A stretch of DNA of 64,000 bases from Liolophura sinensis (Eukaryota > Mollusca > Polyplacophora > Chitonida > Chitonidae): contig NC_088295.1 in the NCBI RefSeq assembly GCF_032854445.1, positions 18,897,385 to 18,961,384 on the forward strand. The letters are read 5' to 3'. The notes below the pieces were generated by a model, which was given only the letters and a program-made list of their open reading frames with translations, did no database searches and was not told the DNA's origin. The position numbers and the translations under genes are program-made. This document shows, one piece after another, positions 35,212 to 48,350 of this stretch. Each line of letters begins with the position of its first letter. The stretch's first letter is position 1.

Positions 35212-38200
35212 CCTCCTCATCACCATTATACTTCTCATCTGTACACAATGAACTTATTTTTTTTTCGGAATAATGTTGTACTTCAATTATACAAAAACTA
35301 ATGTAACATGACTCGTTAGTATCTTGTGTAATATCTATAAAAATATTAAGTTATCATGATAGTGCACATGCATTCTTAAATTATATCAATAAATGAACTC
35401 ATTCTAGCTACATGTAACATTAAACGAGCATTAATATGCCCTTAAGTTGTTTTATATAATCAACATATATAAATAGCTGTGTTCTTGTACATTTAATAGT
35501 AAGGTTACTCCTCATTTTAAAATTTCATTAGAAATCTCGCCATGTAAGCGCATTTCTCAAAGATACCGACACTTCGCCGAGGGAGAATATGTATTTCACT
35601 GAGGCATCTTGTCCATTACAATAACTTCTCATGAAGCTCATTTCATGTCAAGGTGCTAAATATCAAAGCCGTACATCGTTAATTTTCGCTCGATATTACT
35701 TTTCATATTGTTGTCCCAGTGGCGCTTTTACTTAGATTACTTCACTCCTGATCTTTCCAAGACATCTGATATATACTGTATTCTTGACCAGAAGATACGC
35801 GACATGCTGCTTTTTTCCTTGTGACTGGCCTTGGCTCATGTTTTCTGGTGGAACATAATAAAAAACGTGATAATTACAGCCATTACATGGAAGAGACTAC
35901 CTTACAGAAACCATCCCAAAGGATAAGCAACTTTTTCAGGAAGCAGTTACTGTCTAAGGTAAAAAGCATTTATTGCCATAACGCCTTTAGACGACTGGGT
36001 GTATTATTGCAACTACTTTTTGATGCCATCCTCAGCCAAAGAATTCTACATGTACATGACCTCCAATAATGCTCAGTATATTACCCTTCCTTAGATCAAG
36101 AGCAGGTGGAGGGTATACAACCGGAAACCCTCCAAAGTGTGGGGTACATCGATGCTCTTGTCGCCTCTCCATTGAGAAGGGAATGTTGCTGTACTGTAGC
36201 TCTCCCAACGAAAAAGTATACCAATGGAGTTGTTCCATTGATTAAAGGCACAATACTGTAGCAATCTGCGGCCTTCATACACTATCAGGCAACTAGCAAA
36301 GGATAACCTAAACATACCTAATCGAACCATCCTTTTGCCAACAGAAACTCCAACTCTCAGGACAAAGTAATATGGTTCATTCAATGAGGATCGTGGTATT
36401 TCAAAGAGCCGTAGCCGACATATTTAAATGATGTCCGAAATAGACTAGTAGTCTGCATTCCTGGCACTACAAATAATTGTGAAATTATAATAATATTAAA
36501 AAAATAAGTCTGAAAATTCAAGTCATTACCCACTTCGTGGAGCAATCTTTTCTGAAAGCCTTCTGTCTCACATGACACAGTATTATAATGTGAAACTTCG
36601 TTCAACATGGTTTCAACATTTTTTCATTCTCATAGGAACTCATGAATGTTGACGTTTGCCATACAACTTTTCTTATTTGGCTACGATTAAAAAAATGAAA
36701 ATCGAAGATGAAATCTCGTAGATTTAGTAATATTAGAATTGAAACATTAAGCAAAAAGAGATTCTCTATTAGTGCTCTGTCCATTTGATATGTTGGCGTT
36801 TCTTATTTCGAATGGTTATTTGAATGAAGAATTGGTTTTGAGACGTTCGGAACCAAAACCAGACATTAGAGAGGGCGCAAGTCGGCCGCGTGCCTTTGAC
36901 TTTCTGATCACACATGTCCCTCTGATGAAAAGGGAGTAATGAAAATGAGCAATAAGCCAGTTGGATGTCAGGGGAGGGCCCCAAGCCCTCTCTGGAAGTC
37001 CCTTGTGAAAATGGAGTAGTCGTCGCATGTCCGGCTCAATTAACTCTACAAGATGGGATTTAGCGTCGAAAATTTATACCCAGATAACTACTTCTCGGGA
37101 CGTTGCTCATGTAAATAGAGATACATGTTGGGATAATGTATATTAGCGGCTAGTGTCCGGCAGTTACGGCTCTCGTCCGGTCGCTGACTGATCGGCTTAC
37201 TGCAGAGACTTTGAGCGTATGTGCAGAATCAATTACTTCCCCAATGACTCTCAACAAGAGGTGAAAATGTCTCTCTGACCAAAGACGGTGCTAAAATATT
37301 TCGAGAGCAGACCATGAAGGAAATCTTCACTGCCTGTTCAGTTTTAGCCTGTCCCGGTAATGACAAAATCATTCAAATGACCCTTAGTTCTATATCTGAG
37401 CCTTGGGTTGTCAGTTCTTCAATTGACATGACAGTAAGTGTTGGCCTGTGATCGGTGTTATAGTCGTTGGATTGCTGTCAAATCTGAGAGACCTCGCTGC
37501 TCCATCGACCGGCTCCTGCGTGGCTGGCTCTAGAAGGTAAGGTGACAATTAACCCTCAAATGGAAGTGCTCTTTTAGAAGCTTTTAAAATGCAAGCTGAA
37601 ATCCAAGACAATGCTGTTTTTTACAACATGAACAGCTTAAAATAGCAATAAGTGGAAGTGGGGATGAAGAAGTATTGCATGTGTTCCTTATGTGTGCTTT
37701 TCTAGATATCCGGTAATCGATGAAATAAAGACTTCTTGACTACATAACTGATTTGCGGCTGAGCAGCAATTGTTTGCTGCTTGTCCACTTATCCTTAAAT
37801 TGCTCTACTTTCAGGAGATTTTATCATGTTGCCACTGGCAACATCCTTGTGACTGAAAATGTAACTGGGCTGCTATTTCGTATATTGAACATTATGTTTA
37901 CAAGTTCCGTTACAAAAACCGAAAAGAGGAGATACAAGATACAATGAATAATGCACATTAATCTATAAATTGAATTAACAGAAGCGTGCGAAGAAGGTGC
38001 TTTTTTCTAATCCATATACAAGGTTTTTTGCGGGCATATTAACGCTGATTGATTGGGTTCATGCTCCCGTAAAGTTACTTCAGCTTAATTATTAGAGCAA
38101 TCGGGTTTGAAAGACGACACCGGATGTTATTATCTGTTCACGGAAGACCGATGTCTGAGGCCTGGCCACATGTTTTTGTGTACAGGTCTTTAATAACCTT

Positions 38201-41200
38201 TGTTTTAGAAGCTTGCTCGGATCGCCATGATATCACCATTTAAATCCATGATCAATGGACTAGTCAAATGAGAACGATCGGATCTAGTAAACATTACGCT
38301 AGCTTCAGCTGGACTTTGTCCCGTTGCCTCTTAAATACAAATCAAGTACTTAGCTTGCACTATCATGGTCATAAATTTGGTTTCAGTGAAGATTAAAAGG
38401 AACTGTTTATGTCAATGGTTATCGAATGTAATAAACTTTGATTAGTTAAAAGGATGCCCTTTTCTGTTTAGTTTACTGCCTATAGATTTACACATCAGGG
38501 AATCCTTGATCAACGTCTTGAAGTAACCGTGACTGTTTAAAAATCGGTTTCCACTGTAGAATAATGTTGCTTCTAAGCCGCACTGTGTTGAAGATTTTTT
38601 ATAGGCTTCTAAATGGTCAAAAGAGTTTTGTTAGTAACAATGGTTTTAAAAATTATTTAATAATAGTATTATGTTTTTCCTCCATTTCTTAAACCTATCG
38701 CTGTACATATTCCAGATCACTGTTCTCATTGTATATTCTTTCTCAAACTGGCGCCATCTAAACAGCTCTGGTGTAATGAAGTGTGTATCATTGTGTGATT
38801 TTTTTTTCTTTTTTTTTCTAGCTTTGTAGGTTTTTTTTCTTGTTTGTCGTTTATTTTATTTTGGCAGCTGGTGCCGTATGGTAACACCGCCAATGTGGCA
38901 CTATGACCCCTCCAACCCTTCCCTAATTTGAACCTCTTGATTGATGCTACGAGAAACCAGCTTGGGGATAATTCAGTAACCGCGATGTTAAAAATCATAT
39001 CTTTGGACTGTATTGATTTCCCAATGGTTTCATATTCAGCAAAATATGCCCTCTAAGGCACCTTATCTGCATCTGATGTGCAACTGGAACTTTGTCGTGA
39101 GTCCGTGCCTGTATGAATACTCACGCCTACATCATAATCATCTGCCAGCAGGTCTTGATGCTCATGCGCGTACAGCTTTTACCCTAACTTCTTTGTCTTC
39201 GGTTGTCGTAAATTACGCCGTACTACTACGTGTTTGTCTGTAGTAGTATAATGTAGACTCTCTGCTTTACATAAATTCAATTTGTAGAGAAAAATACTTT
39301 GGATGGATTAGATTGCTATTGCTATAGTTTTATTTATAGGAAGCCTTTAAAGTGCTAAGCGAATGAAATGGACCTTAAAAGGATCCAGTAAGTACGAGCA
39401 AAAGCTTTTGCTGGTTGCGATCTCATGCCTTAGTTTTGCACGTTCAAACTATTACTCTGAAAGGACAAATTGATGCACATCAGTGGTACATGGTAACATT
39501 AATATACTTGTTCATCTCTCAGCCTACACATATCTGTTTACATGTGATTCAGCAGAAGTAAGAAAACGTCAAATATTATGGGTACTACACATTACATTTG
39601 ACAATAATACAGAGGCTGACCGTCTGCTGCAGCTTGCTCTTGAGTCGATGACTGAATAAACACAATATTGATGAAAAATTTGTATGAAAAATACGTAACA
39701 AATGAAGATGAACAGACTGTGCCCTGGTCAAAACAGACCCCGTAGTCCAAAAATATGAAAACCCATATAATGGGGAATATTGTAGTCAATATACAGATAG
39801 TGTATATTTGTATACAGTACCTGTGCCGATGTTCAAACGTAAGAGTACACAACTTAGCTACATGCAGCAAGCATCTTGTGCGTTGTGTATTTCACCAGTA
39901 CTGACAATGATATTGCGGAACCACGTGGCTGAAGCAGTGGAGATAACCATGTGTTTGTCTTGGACACTACCCCCGTGGAAATGCTACTCCACCATATTAT
40001 CTGCGAGAAACCCGATTCCTGGCATTTCAGCTGATTGACCGTCCTTCACTGTTTGGGTTGCCGATGGCTGTGTTTGGCCTAACAATCTGACTTTAAAATG
40101 TGACATTTTCCGGTGCGTTATGCAACCTTAGCATAATAACATACAATGAAGATTTATGGTTGTGACAATCTACAAACCAATGTCACGACGAGAACAACAT
40201 TAAACTTGTTCCCAAACATTTTATAAATTTATTCTTGACAGATGCACAATTATGTGTTGCATACCTTAACGTTTCGTCGCTTGGTTGTAAAGAACATTGG
40301 TGAAAATAACCACGGTGGGATTTGCATCATCTTATGGTAGCTTTGTATTTTTGACAGGGAATGGATTAGCAATGTAAAACCGTGTGTGTGTGTGTGTGTT
40401 TGGGGTGGGGGTGGGTTGGGTGGGGGCTAATTTGGGAAGACCATGTATTTCGCACCGGTGGGAATAAGAAGAGTATCGATGAATTTAGGATGGGATAGTC
40501 TAAATCAGCAAGGTAGAAAGTTAGGAAAAAAGAAGAGGGAGCTGAGATCTGTTTCATTCCTCCCAGGTTACTTTTCAGAAATACAGATGAGAAGATAAAG
40601 ATGATCTTAATTTTCGGAAGAGCAGCCGAGTCCACCCTAGCAACGTGTACACGTAATTCGAAAATGGCGGATTGCGAAGGGTGGATGTTGTCTGAGTTGT
40701 TGCGTCGGCTCATACACCTCTTCGTCTATGACCGGACCATGCCATTAGATGCTGGCAAGCAGATGTCTCAGCAATAAGGTGACCAGCATTTCTCCGCCTT
40801 GATGATTTTATCGCACACGGTTAGACAGGTGAAATACGTTAGATGCTGGTGGGAACCAGTAGATGGCTTCTGAGTACTTTTTCGCGTGACTACCTTATAT
40901 CTGGCAGCGTCGGTTTGCGGATTTTGCTGCGTTATGAATTATTTCGTTTGTGTCATCTGGCAGTGCCCGTGTCCCGCAATAGCAGTCATGCGATCCAGGA
41001 ATAATTGATAACCATCTCAGGCACTGCTTAGCGTCTTCCTGGCATTACGTAAAACTTCTCTAATAAAGTCTGCCAATTAACCGTCTGGTCTGTCGTATGA
41101 ACAGGAGCCATTTGAATCTCATCACATGTCTGGCTACCAGTCCAAGTATGGGAAATCGGCTCTTTGCTTCTTGGTGCTGTTAATTATATTAAAACAAACA

Positions 41201-42740
41201 AGACGGTAACGGTTGGGAGGAAAGATAGTGCGTTACAGACACAGCACATTCTATGTATGGTTAAATCATCCTTGTTTTTTCATAATTTTCAGCAAACACG
41301 ACACAGTGAAGTTCTGACTGAGTACACACTGAATGACTCTGTAAGGTCACTGATACATCCAGAACTGCTTGTAAATGGGAAAGTTACCCAGATATGTAAC
41401 AGACAACTACTCAAGAAGATAAAGCCTCTTAACAGCCTTATCACCCAATTGATCAAACAGTAGGAGACAATAGGAAATGGTAGAGAGTACACGTGACAGG
41501 GTAATGCTATAGGCGGTGGGCGACAGGGAGGAGGCACGTGCTAAGTGGGTGGTCAGATAATGGTTGCAGAAGCGCGTCTAAGGGCTGAACTTCAGGGATC
41601 ATAAATATATGAAAAAATGCCCTCTGACCTGCGGAGGTTGAACAAAATCACCTTTCACAAACTTGAGCCCAAACTTCAGTTTGATGCACGGGACAATGTG
41701 TTTAGGGCCAATGTCTCATATTCCTTCACTAAACATATGCTGGTCGAGTTTCCAACGTGTGTGGAGAATAACTCCATCTTACCTCTGACGGCTCTGGTTT
41801 TTATATGTCTGAAGTGCTTTTAGAACTTAGGGGCTGGCCCGAAAATACAACATGTCATATATCTTCCTAACAATAACCTATAAATAACTGTACATGCTGG
41901 GACATTGTATACCTTTGTGGAACAGTAGAGAAAGAAAAACTGTTTCGATCCCATATGATAAAACCAATAATATTGATGTTTCTACATAATTAATAGGGCT
42001 TTGAAAATGCGTTCATGATGGCCAGTAACCGACCAATGATTCATGGAGAAATGCAGATGAAAAACTATAGAAATGTCAGTGTAATGTCACATAAGGCTGT
42101 TTATCGTAGTGTCCTTTCCTTTGATGGGTTCTCAGTGGCATGGATTTCAACAGAAGACTATAAGCAGGCTGTCATATAAAATTCAGTCTTTGAGTTTATG
42201 TTCCATCAGCTGATGGGCTAAATAAAGCCAGATATACCTGGTCTTGGGCCACCGGTATGTTCTAACAGCTGCGGTCAATTGCTATAGCGCTCACTGTTAA
42301 AAGCCTCAGGGACCAATAATTAACAAAGGCGCAAATGTCTGCAAAATAGGAGTAGGTTAAACGGGTAGATGAAATTTATTATCCATAGCATATACTCTGT
42401 AAACTGTAGTGATGTCGGCGGGTAACCTGAAAATCCTGCTAGTCTCTCCCGCCATCCGATGTGACACTAACCAAGGTGAAGTTTGTCGTATTAATGTCAG
42501 CTACATTAAAGTATTAAATTCGCTGGAGCGAATTCGAATTTCAAATCTCACAGCATCCCATCCCCTCTCCAATTTTCAAATGATCATTCACCGAGGCGGT
42601 TCTCATTTTGGAAACCACAGAGGCGTATGCCAAAACCTCTAGGATACTCGTTTCCTCTCACGAAATGAAACACAATACTCTTACGTCATGTGGCCTTTAT
42701 TTAAACATGACGTGATGTTAAATATAATGTTTATACAATA
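35212..42740. other. Intergenic, no gene recognised
   Basis: AT-rich sequence without defensible exons; open frames of 60-116 codons on both strands overlap each other and show no family motifs. It includes a GT microsatellite leading into a G-rich tract (40382-40427) and T-rich tracts near 38800-38840. Blocks near 41000-41130 are GC-richer and without repeats. Confidence 0.5.
40382..40427 (+). repeat. GT microsatellite joined to a G-rich tract
   Basis: GTGTGTGTGTGTGTGTGTTT is followed by GGGGTGGGGGTGGGTTGGGT and GGGGGC. The G-runs satisfy a simple four-run G-quadruplex pattern on the + strand, an inference from sequence only. Confidence 0.85.
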
Positions 42741-42744
42741 ACTA

Positions 42745-43070
42745 TTGGAGCGAAGCTTATGTCGCGTGCCTGATAAACGTGCTTGCAGCCCGAAGTCTAG
42801 GTCACACGAATCGTGAGTTCAATCTCATTCTCGGAAGGGGTGCTTTCAAGGGCACCCTGCTTCTGTTGTCCGGGGCCTTGGTGGCAAGACGCGGTCGACG
42901 GGCCTATGGCTGAGTGGTCTTACATGAAGTTCACTAGTAACCAGTATTCGCTTGTAACCAGTATTCGCCAGTAACCAGTATTCGCCAGTAACCACCAAAG
43001 GTCGATGGGTTTCTCAGTACTCCAATCTGCTCCAACTGTTTAAAACTGACCGGCATGGCGTTAAACAAAA
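42745..43070 (+). mobile_element. Composite SINE-like sequence with an internal 17-bp array
   Basis: It has a B-box-like GAGTTCAATCTCA (about 42811), an A-box-like TGGCTGAGTGGTCTT (about 42906) and an ending CATGGCGTTAAACAAAAATC typical of molluscan SINE tails. The B-like box precedes the A-like box, so this is probably two joined fragments. Between them and the tail lies a tandem array, GTAACCAGTATTCGCCA x 3.3 (42937-42995). Confidence 0.5.
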
Positions 43071-46000
43071 ATCAGATAATGTCTTTCAGCCCTAAATAGG
43101 CTTCGGTAATTAGTTACCGCTGTGAACTCAAACATGATTATTCAAAAGATATTATGAAGACCTAAACTATGAAGAAAACATCTCCTCCTCGACAAACGCT
43201 ACTTTTTAGACAGGTATATTCTTTAATTCTTCTACAACGATGTATAGTACTGTATAATGTTTCATTTTTAGCTTTTTTAAGGTTTTTGCAACTACAGGCA
43301 ACATTACACGCGTATGTGCTCATATTCGGTATGCATTTTGCACCATCTTAGTATAATGTTTCATTTTTAGCTTTTTTAAGGTTTTTGCAACTACAGGCAA
43401 CATTACACGCGTATGTGCTCATATTCGGTATGCATATTGCACCATCTTCACATAAACCTAGGAAGAAGTGTCAAAATGGACATGAACATATAAGTGGAAT
43501 ACATGTTTCGAGAGAACAGCCTAATGCTGCCCAGATTACACGCCAAATCAGACCGAAGACAATTCTTTTCTCCTCACCATACCCGGTAATTTGTAGCTAC
43601 AATGATCTGAGATTCCACCTCTTTAACTGTTCCTTTTCCATGGCATAGTGGGTTTACAATGATTGAAACATTGATACGGTAAAGACAAATCTATTTCTCT
43701 AGAGCCTAATACGGCGACTTCACTACGAGGAAAAGAAGGATGCTGTTCAAGAGGGTATTATCTGTATACGAACCTTGATCTGCATGTATCGAATTGCACG
43801 TATTGAACGTATGGTTTCATGATGACATGCGAATAGTACTCAACAACAATGCGCAGTTAGCTGGACGACAGGGTGTGCACAGGCAAATTGGCTGTCAGTT
43901 GCCGATGTTTTCTTAGCATGTGATCTATAAATCTATACATAGAATTGAAAGGAATAAGCACGATCCTTTCGATTTTCATTTGCTTGATTCCAACGCTCGC
44001 GTTCTTTAATGATTTAATTGATTTCCTTTTTACCTTGTTCCAGCAGGCTGGAAGTTTTTCTCTGTCACAACAGCTGTTCGCTCCTCGTTTGGGAGGTGAT
44101 TGATTGATTTTCCAATAATGCCTGCAGAAGGAAAGTTCTTCTTTTAAGAGGGTTGACATTGAGGTATTTGGTAGACTGTTGTCTGTTGTGCTTCGTGCTA
44201 TGGGCACTCTCCCATGTTCATGGAGGGGTTACCATTGCCTGATCATTTGATTTCGATAGGCACACAGTACTTCCGGTTTTTTCCGGATGCGAATTACTGA
44301 ACATGCGCAACACGCATTTGATGATACAACAACTCACCTGTTGGGAGTGTGCATCGAGACTGAAACACACGTGTAAGACAAAAGCGATATTTCAGCTCTA
44401 TACGAACTGCATACTGTCTGCGCATGATTTGGAAACCTTTCATTTCGCTGCAAATCGATGTGAATACATGTGCTTTGTTGAAAACATAACTTGGGTCATG
44501 GCACTATGCATGTTTGACTTCTAAAGTAATCCAATGTCCCTCTAAGTATATCAAATTATGTCTGAGTTTACTCTGGTTAGAAGGTGTGCATGTTTGTAAC
44601 TATTCCACAGGTTGTCCATGCCTTAGTCCCTTTCAGGTGCTGGTGAGATGAACACACAATGCCAGACTAGCTGATAGAAGGTGAGCGCTTAAGTTGTATA
44701 CCAGGTGCGCTTTTACTTCAGCATCCTGTCCCACGTTATTTAGCGTTAATGTAGCTGAAAGACTTCAAAAGATTGCCCTCTATTCGCTAGATATCAATTG
44801 ACCTGAGATGGGAAATAATTAGGAAGAACCTTTTGTAATTTGTATAATACTGGACAAGTTTTTTTTTTATCAACCAGCTCATGCAAAACTCAAAGTGGTC
44901 AAGGCAGTAAAACGGAAAGAACACATAAACAGGGTGTCAATAATGGGGCATGGTGAAACCTTTCCGGCCTTTATACTGTATACCCAGTAACACGGAGATG
45001 GGATAGCGATTTGTGAAACACGCATAATATATAACTCACCGACATCAGTCCTCGACAATCCCTGAATACACGCATTAAACAACCATTGGATGTCATTCCT
45101 AAATACTAATATGAGAGAAGGAAAACTGCTGTTTTGACGAATAAAAGGACGGGGTACAAATAGGCGAGACCTGGATGAGGAAAGAGATTATAGTATCATC
45201 CTTTACTGCCTTGTCATTCATTCTACACGTGTCTGCCTTGAAAAATTGCTCTTCTTTTGGGGTGCTCTTTACTTTAAGGTGCTGTGCAAAATACAATAGT
45301 AAGAAAATTTTATAAGGGTTGCGTAATCGCACCTTCTCTCCAGGTTCGTGTTAGGAGGTAGTCTCTGGCTCGTGAAGCAGACACCTATAAATGCTCTCAT
45401 AACCTTCATGAAACATTTAGCTATTATCCTGACTGAGTACAGGTTGCTTAATAGAGCAACTCACCCCCAGGCCTTGAACGGCAGTGAATACCTTAAAAAC
45501 GAAGATCACATTTTTTCCATAGATGTTCTATAGGCACTTGCTTAAATCTGGCATAAAATGCATAATTAAAAACACATTACTCAGTGTCTCAAACCACTTT
45601 ACTATGAGAGAACCGTGTTTTCGGCATGTTTGATGTATCATGGTTTTGTCACGCAAAGCCAAGATTAGCGGGAATCATTCTCTGGACTATAAAGACGGAC
45701 AATCTCATGTCGTCGACCAGGGAAACGGTCTTATAGGACGAAGATTTTCTTGACAAATTCAGTTTCTTCGTATTTTCTTTCACAATTGTGTTTAGAACTT
45801 AAAAAAGTGCAATCCACCTGACATAGATTCCCCTCACGAAATGAAATGAAACACAATTCTAACGAGAGACATCAAATCAGGGTGGATTGGGCTAAATAAT
45901 GTATTGATAAATAAAATCGTTTAATTGTAGGCTCAGTTTCAAAGCTATAAACATCTGTCTGAATACTAATTAGTCTAAACCTACACTCCCCGTAACCGGA

Positions 46001-48117
46001 TGTAACAGTCTCTCGGGACATCCGGTAACGAACATTCACCGCCCCTGCTTTTGAAGGGAATTGTCCGCTGGAATGTACCCAGTTCTTTCGTTTCCTGTCC
46101 AAACAAAAAATGGACTCGTTAAAAATAAATAAAAATACAGAATGAAAAAGAAATGGAAAAGAAAACTATAGGTTCCTAATAAACCCTGAGAACTGTATCA
46201 AAACCGAGGAACATGGTCTCGCAGTTTTAAGGTGTCAGACATAGATACCAAAACCGAAGTTATTTCCAATGCTTCCTAAAACATCATGTTAACCATATAG
46301 CCGGTTCGCTTTGACAAGCGTCCCCAATGTCTCCGATTTTAAAGGTATACATGACATCAAAGACGACCACATTACTATAGTGATGAAGCATATCGAACCA
46401 TTTTAGGCTGTAGGTGATTGAGAAAACAGGTGCATTTTGACAGTGACGGGATTTATTGAATTAAAACGCTTTGATTTATACTGAAAACCATTTGAAGAAG
46501 ATACGAATCCAAGTTGGATTGAATGCTGTTTCACAAAACCCTATTCTGTTTGGAATAAGGAATACTGTGCGGTTCTTTATCGTCGTTCACGGGAACTTAG
46601 CCAAATTTAACCGGCATTCGGAGAACGGGTTTCTTTACTGTTTTTCACCGGGTTTCAGTTTTCAAAGCCGCGCTTCATTCAGCTGATTATCCCAGCACAG
46701 AACGCCGATCAGACTCCCGCTGCCGACTCGACTGTCCAACAAGTGGGGAGGAAATGAAGACAAACACGGGTCAGGTTTCACGCTACCTGACCTAACAGCC
46801 GCCGCTCTCCCAGGGACACCCATAATTACTCCACTGGTGTCCGGATCTCGTTGCTATCAGACTACACCTCGTTAAATTGCGCTAATTCAGAAGGAAGAAG
46901 AAGGATGGACGCGTGCGCGAAACAGAGCCTTTTCCACGCCGACATTAAATCAATCGAAAAATGTATTTCCGCCAGAACGCCTTATGAAAAAATAGCTGAG
47001 CTAGAAAGACTCGTATTTTCCTCTCAGCCGAAATCTCTTCTAGTAGTTGAATGAAAATTACTCTGGCAAGTTCTCAGTTCTATTGTTACCTCGCCTCACC
47101 GAGGAAAGGCACAGCCCACGTCACCGACCAAAGGCCGTAAGTAAACACTTAGTTAGCCTCGTGTAGTATGAGCGTTCTTCAAAGTTTCCTGAAAAATACA
47201 CCCGAAAAGTAAGATGCCATGATATAAGTCGTGTTTTGCGAAACATGTCGTTAATAATGGTTACGACTGACGCACATATATTTTGTCGAAAGAACTTGAT
47301 GGCCATTTAGTATAAAGAAGTTATGTGTGAAAGCGTTAAGCAACATACCACAACAATGACATCATACCTGTAAGCAGGCCTTGAAGTAGGAAGTGTCTTG
47401 GACACTGCTTAACTCGAAAAAAATATGACAACTTTTTTCATAGACCAGAATCAGTATAGTGGTTACTGCCTGTTACCCGATCATGTATAAAATGTTCTAG
47501 ATAAGAGACCCATGGCTTACTAATTACTTCGTTCACTCTCAGAGAACCTTAATTTTCCACTCATATGAATTTGTGATACGATCCCTTTCGTCATTAAACC
47601 TTGATAACGTCATGTACGAAGACACTGATACCTATTGCATTTCAGCTAACATTACAAAAGGTGATATGGGTTAGCAGAGGGAGAGATTGTTGCCGATAAT
47701 GGTGAACAGGTTTGCATTTCGTATGAAAAAAATCCTGTAATCAAAAAGGAATCAAATATATCCAAATTACGTTCCACAAAGAATTTTCTGAGAAGAATGT
47801 TTTTCTTTTGTTTAAATATATTTCGGTCTTGTCTCAAAATTAATTTTTCACCTAAGGAGACGGTTCAATTCTGGTCTTGGACAGGGAATTTTTAGATTCC
47901 TGCACCCTCTTTGTTCTTTGGGGACCTTAATGACAATAGGTAAGAGAACGTGCGCCTATAGAGGCGTATGCGCAGTTTTACGTTTGATTAAGTGCATGTT
48001 TTTCACCAATATAGCAAGCAAATTTTTTTTGTATTTTCTACCAATCATGAAATTAGATTATAAGTAAAAATGATTTGGGTATGGTGTTAAACATCTATTA
48101 ACTGAATTAATAAATAT
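43071..48117. other. Intergenic, no gene recognised
   Basis: It contains the exact tandem duplication at 43252-43449. Open frames are short. A stretch near 46690-47050 is GC-richer and includes a frame (MDACAKQSLFHADIKSIEKC onward, stop at 47054) that could be a first exon but has no recognisable family. Confidence 0.45.
43252..43449 (+). repeat. Recent 99-bp tandem duplication
   Basis: 43252-43350 and 43351-43449 are the same sequence apart from about one internal difference (GCATTTTGC versus GCATATTGC) and the last base. The unit is exactly 33 codons, so the reading frame survives on either side, though I see no gene here. Confidence 0.95.
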
Positions 48118-48350
48118 TATGTTTGTGATAGGAGAAGAGCGCTCGTTGGTCGTTGATCGAGTGGTTCAGACCGCTAGGCCAATAAGGCTTCATTTTAGAA
48201 TCCAGTTCGGCTTGCTCTGGCGCGTCCCCATATTTGGGCATTTTAGGTACATGATGAGGTGCAGTGGTTTTCACATAGCTCTGCCCACTTTCCTCCACCC
48301 ATAATCTATAGACCGTCGTCATATAAGGCAATGTTCTTGAGGGTGGTATG
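48118..48350 (+). mobile_element. Diverged tRNA-derived SINE
   Basis: A tRNA-like head (GATCGAGTGGTTCAGACCGC) is followed by TCCAGTTCGGCTTG, CCCACTTTCCTCCACCCATA, and ACCGTCGTCATATAAGGCAA then TGTTCTTGAGGGTGGTATGA. It shares the 3' domain with the main family but has a different head. The 40 bp before it (GGTGTTAAACATCTATTAAC, then TGAATTAATAAAT) may be the tail of another copy. Confidence 0.65.

Noticed and set aside
38726-38998. 90-codon Lys-rich - strand frame
   Set aside because: The Lys run comes from T-rich tracts on the + strand (38800-38840); no domain recognised.
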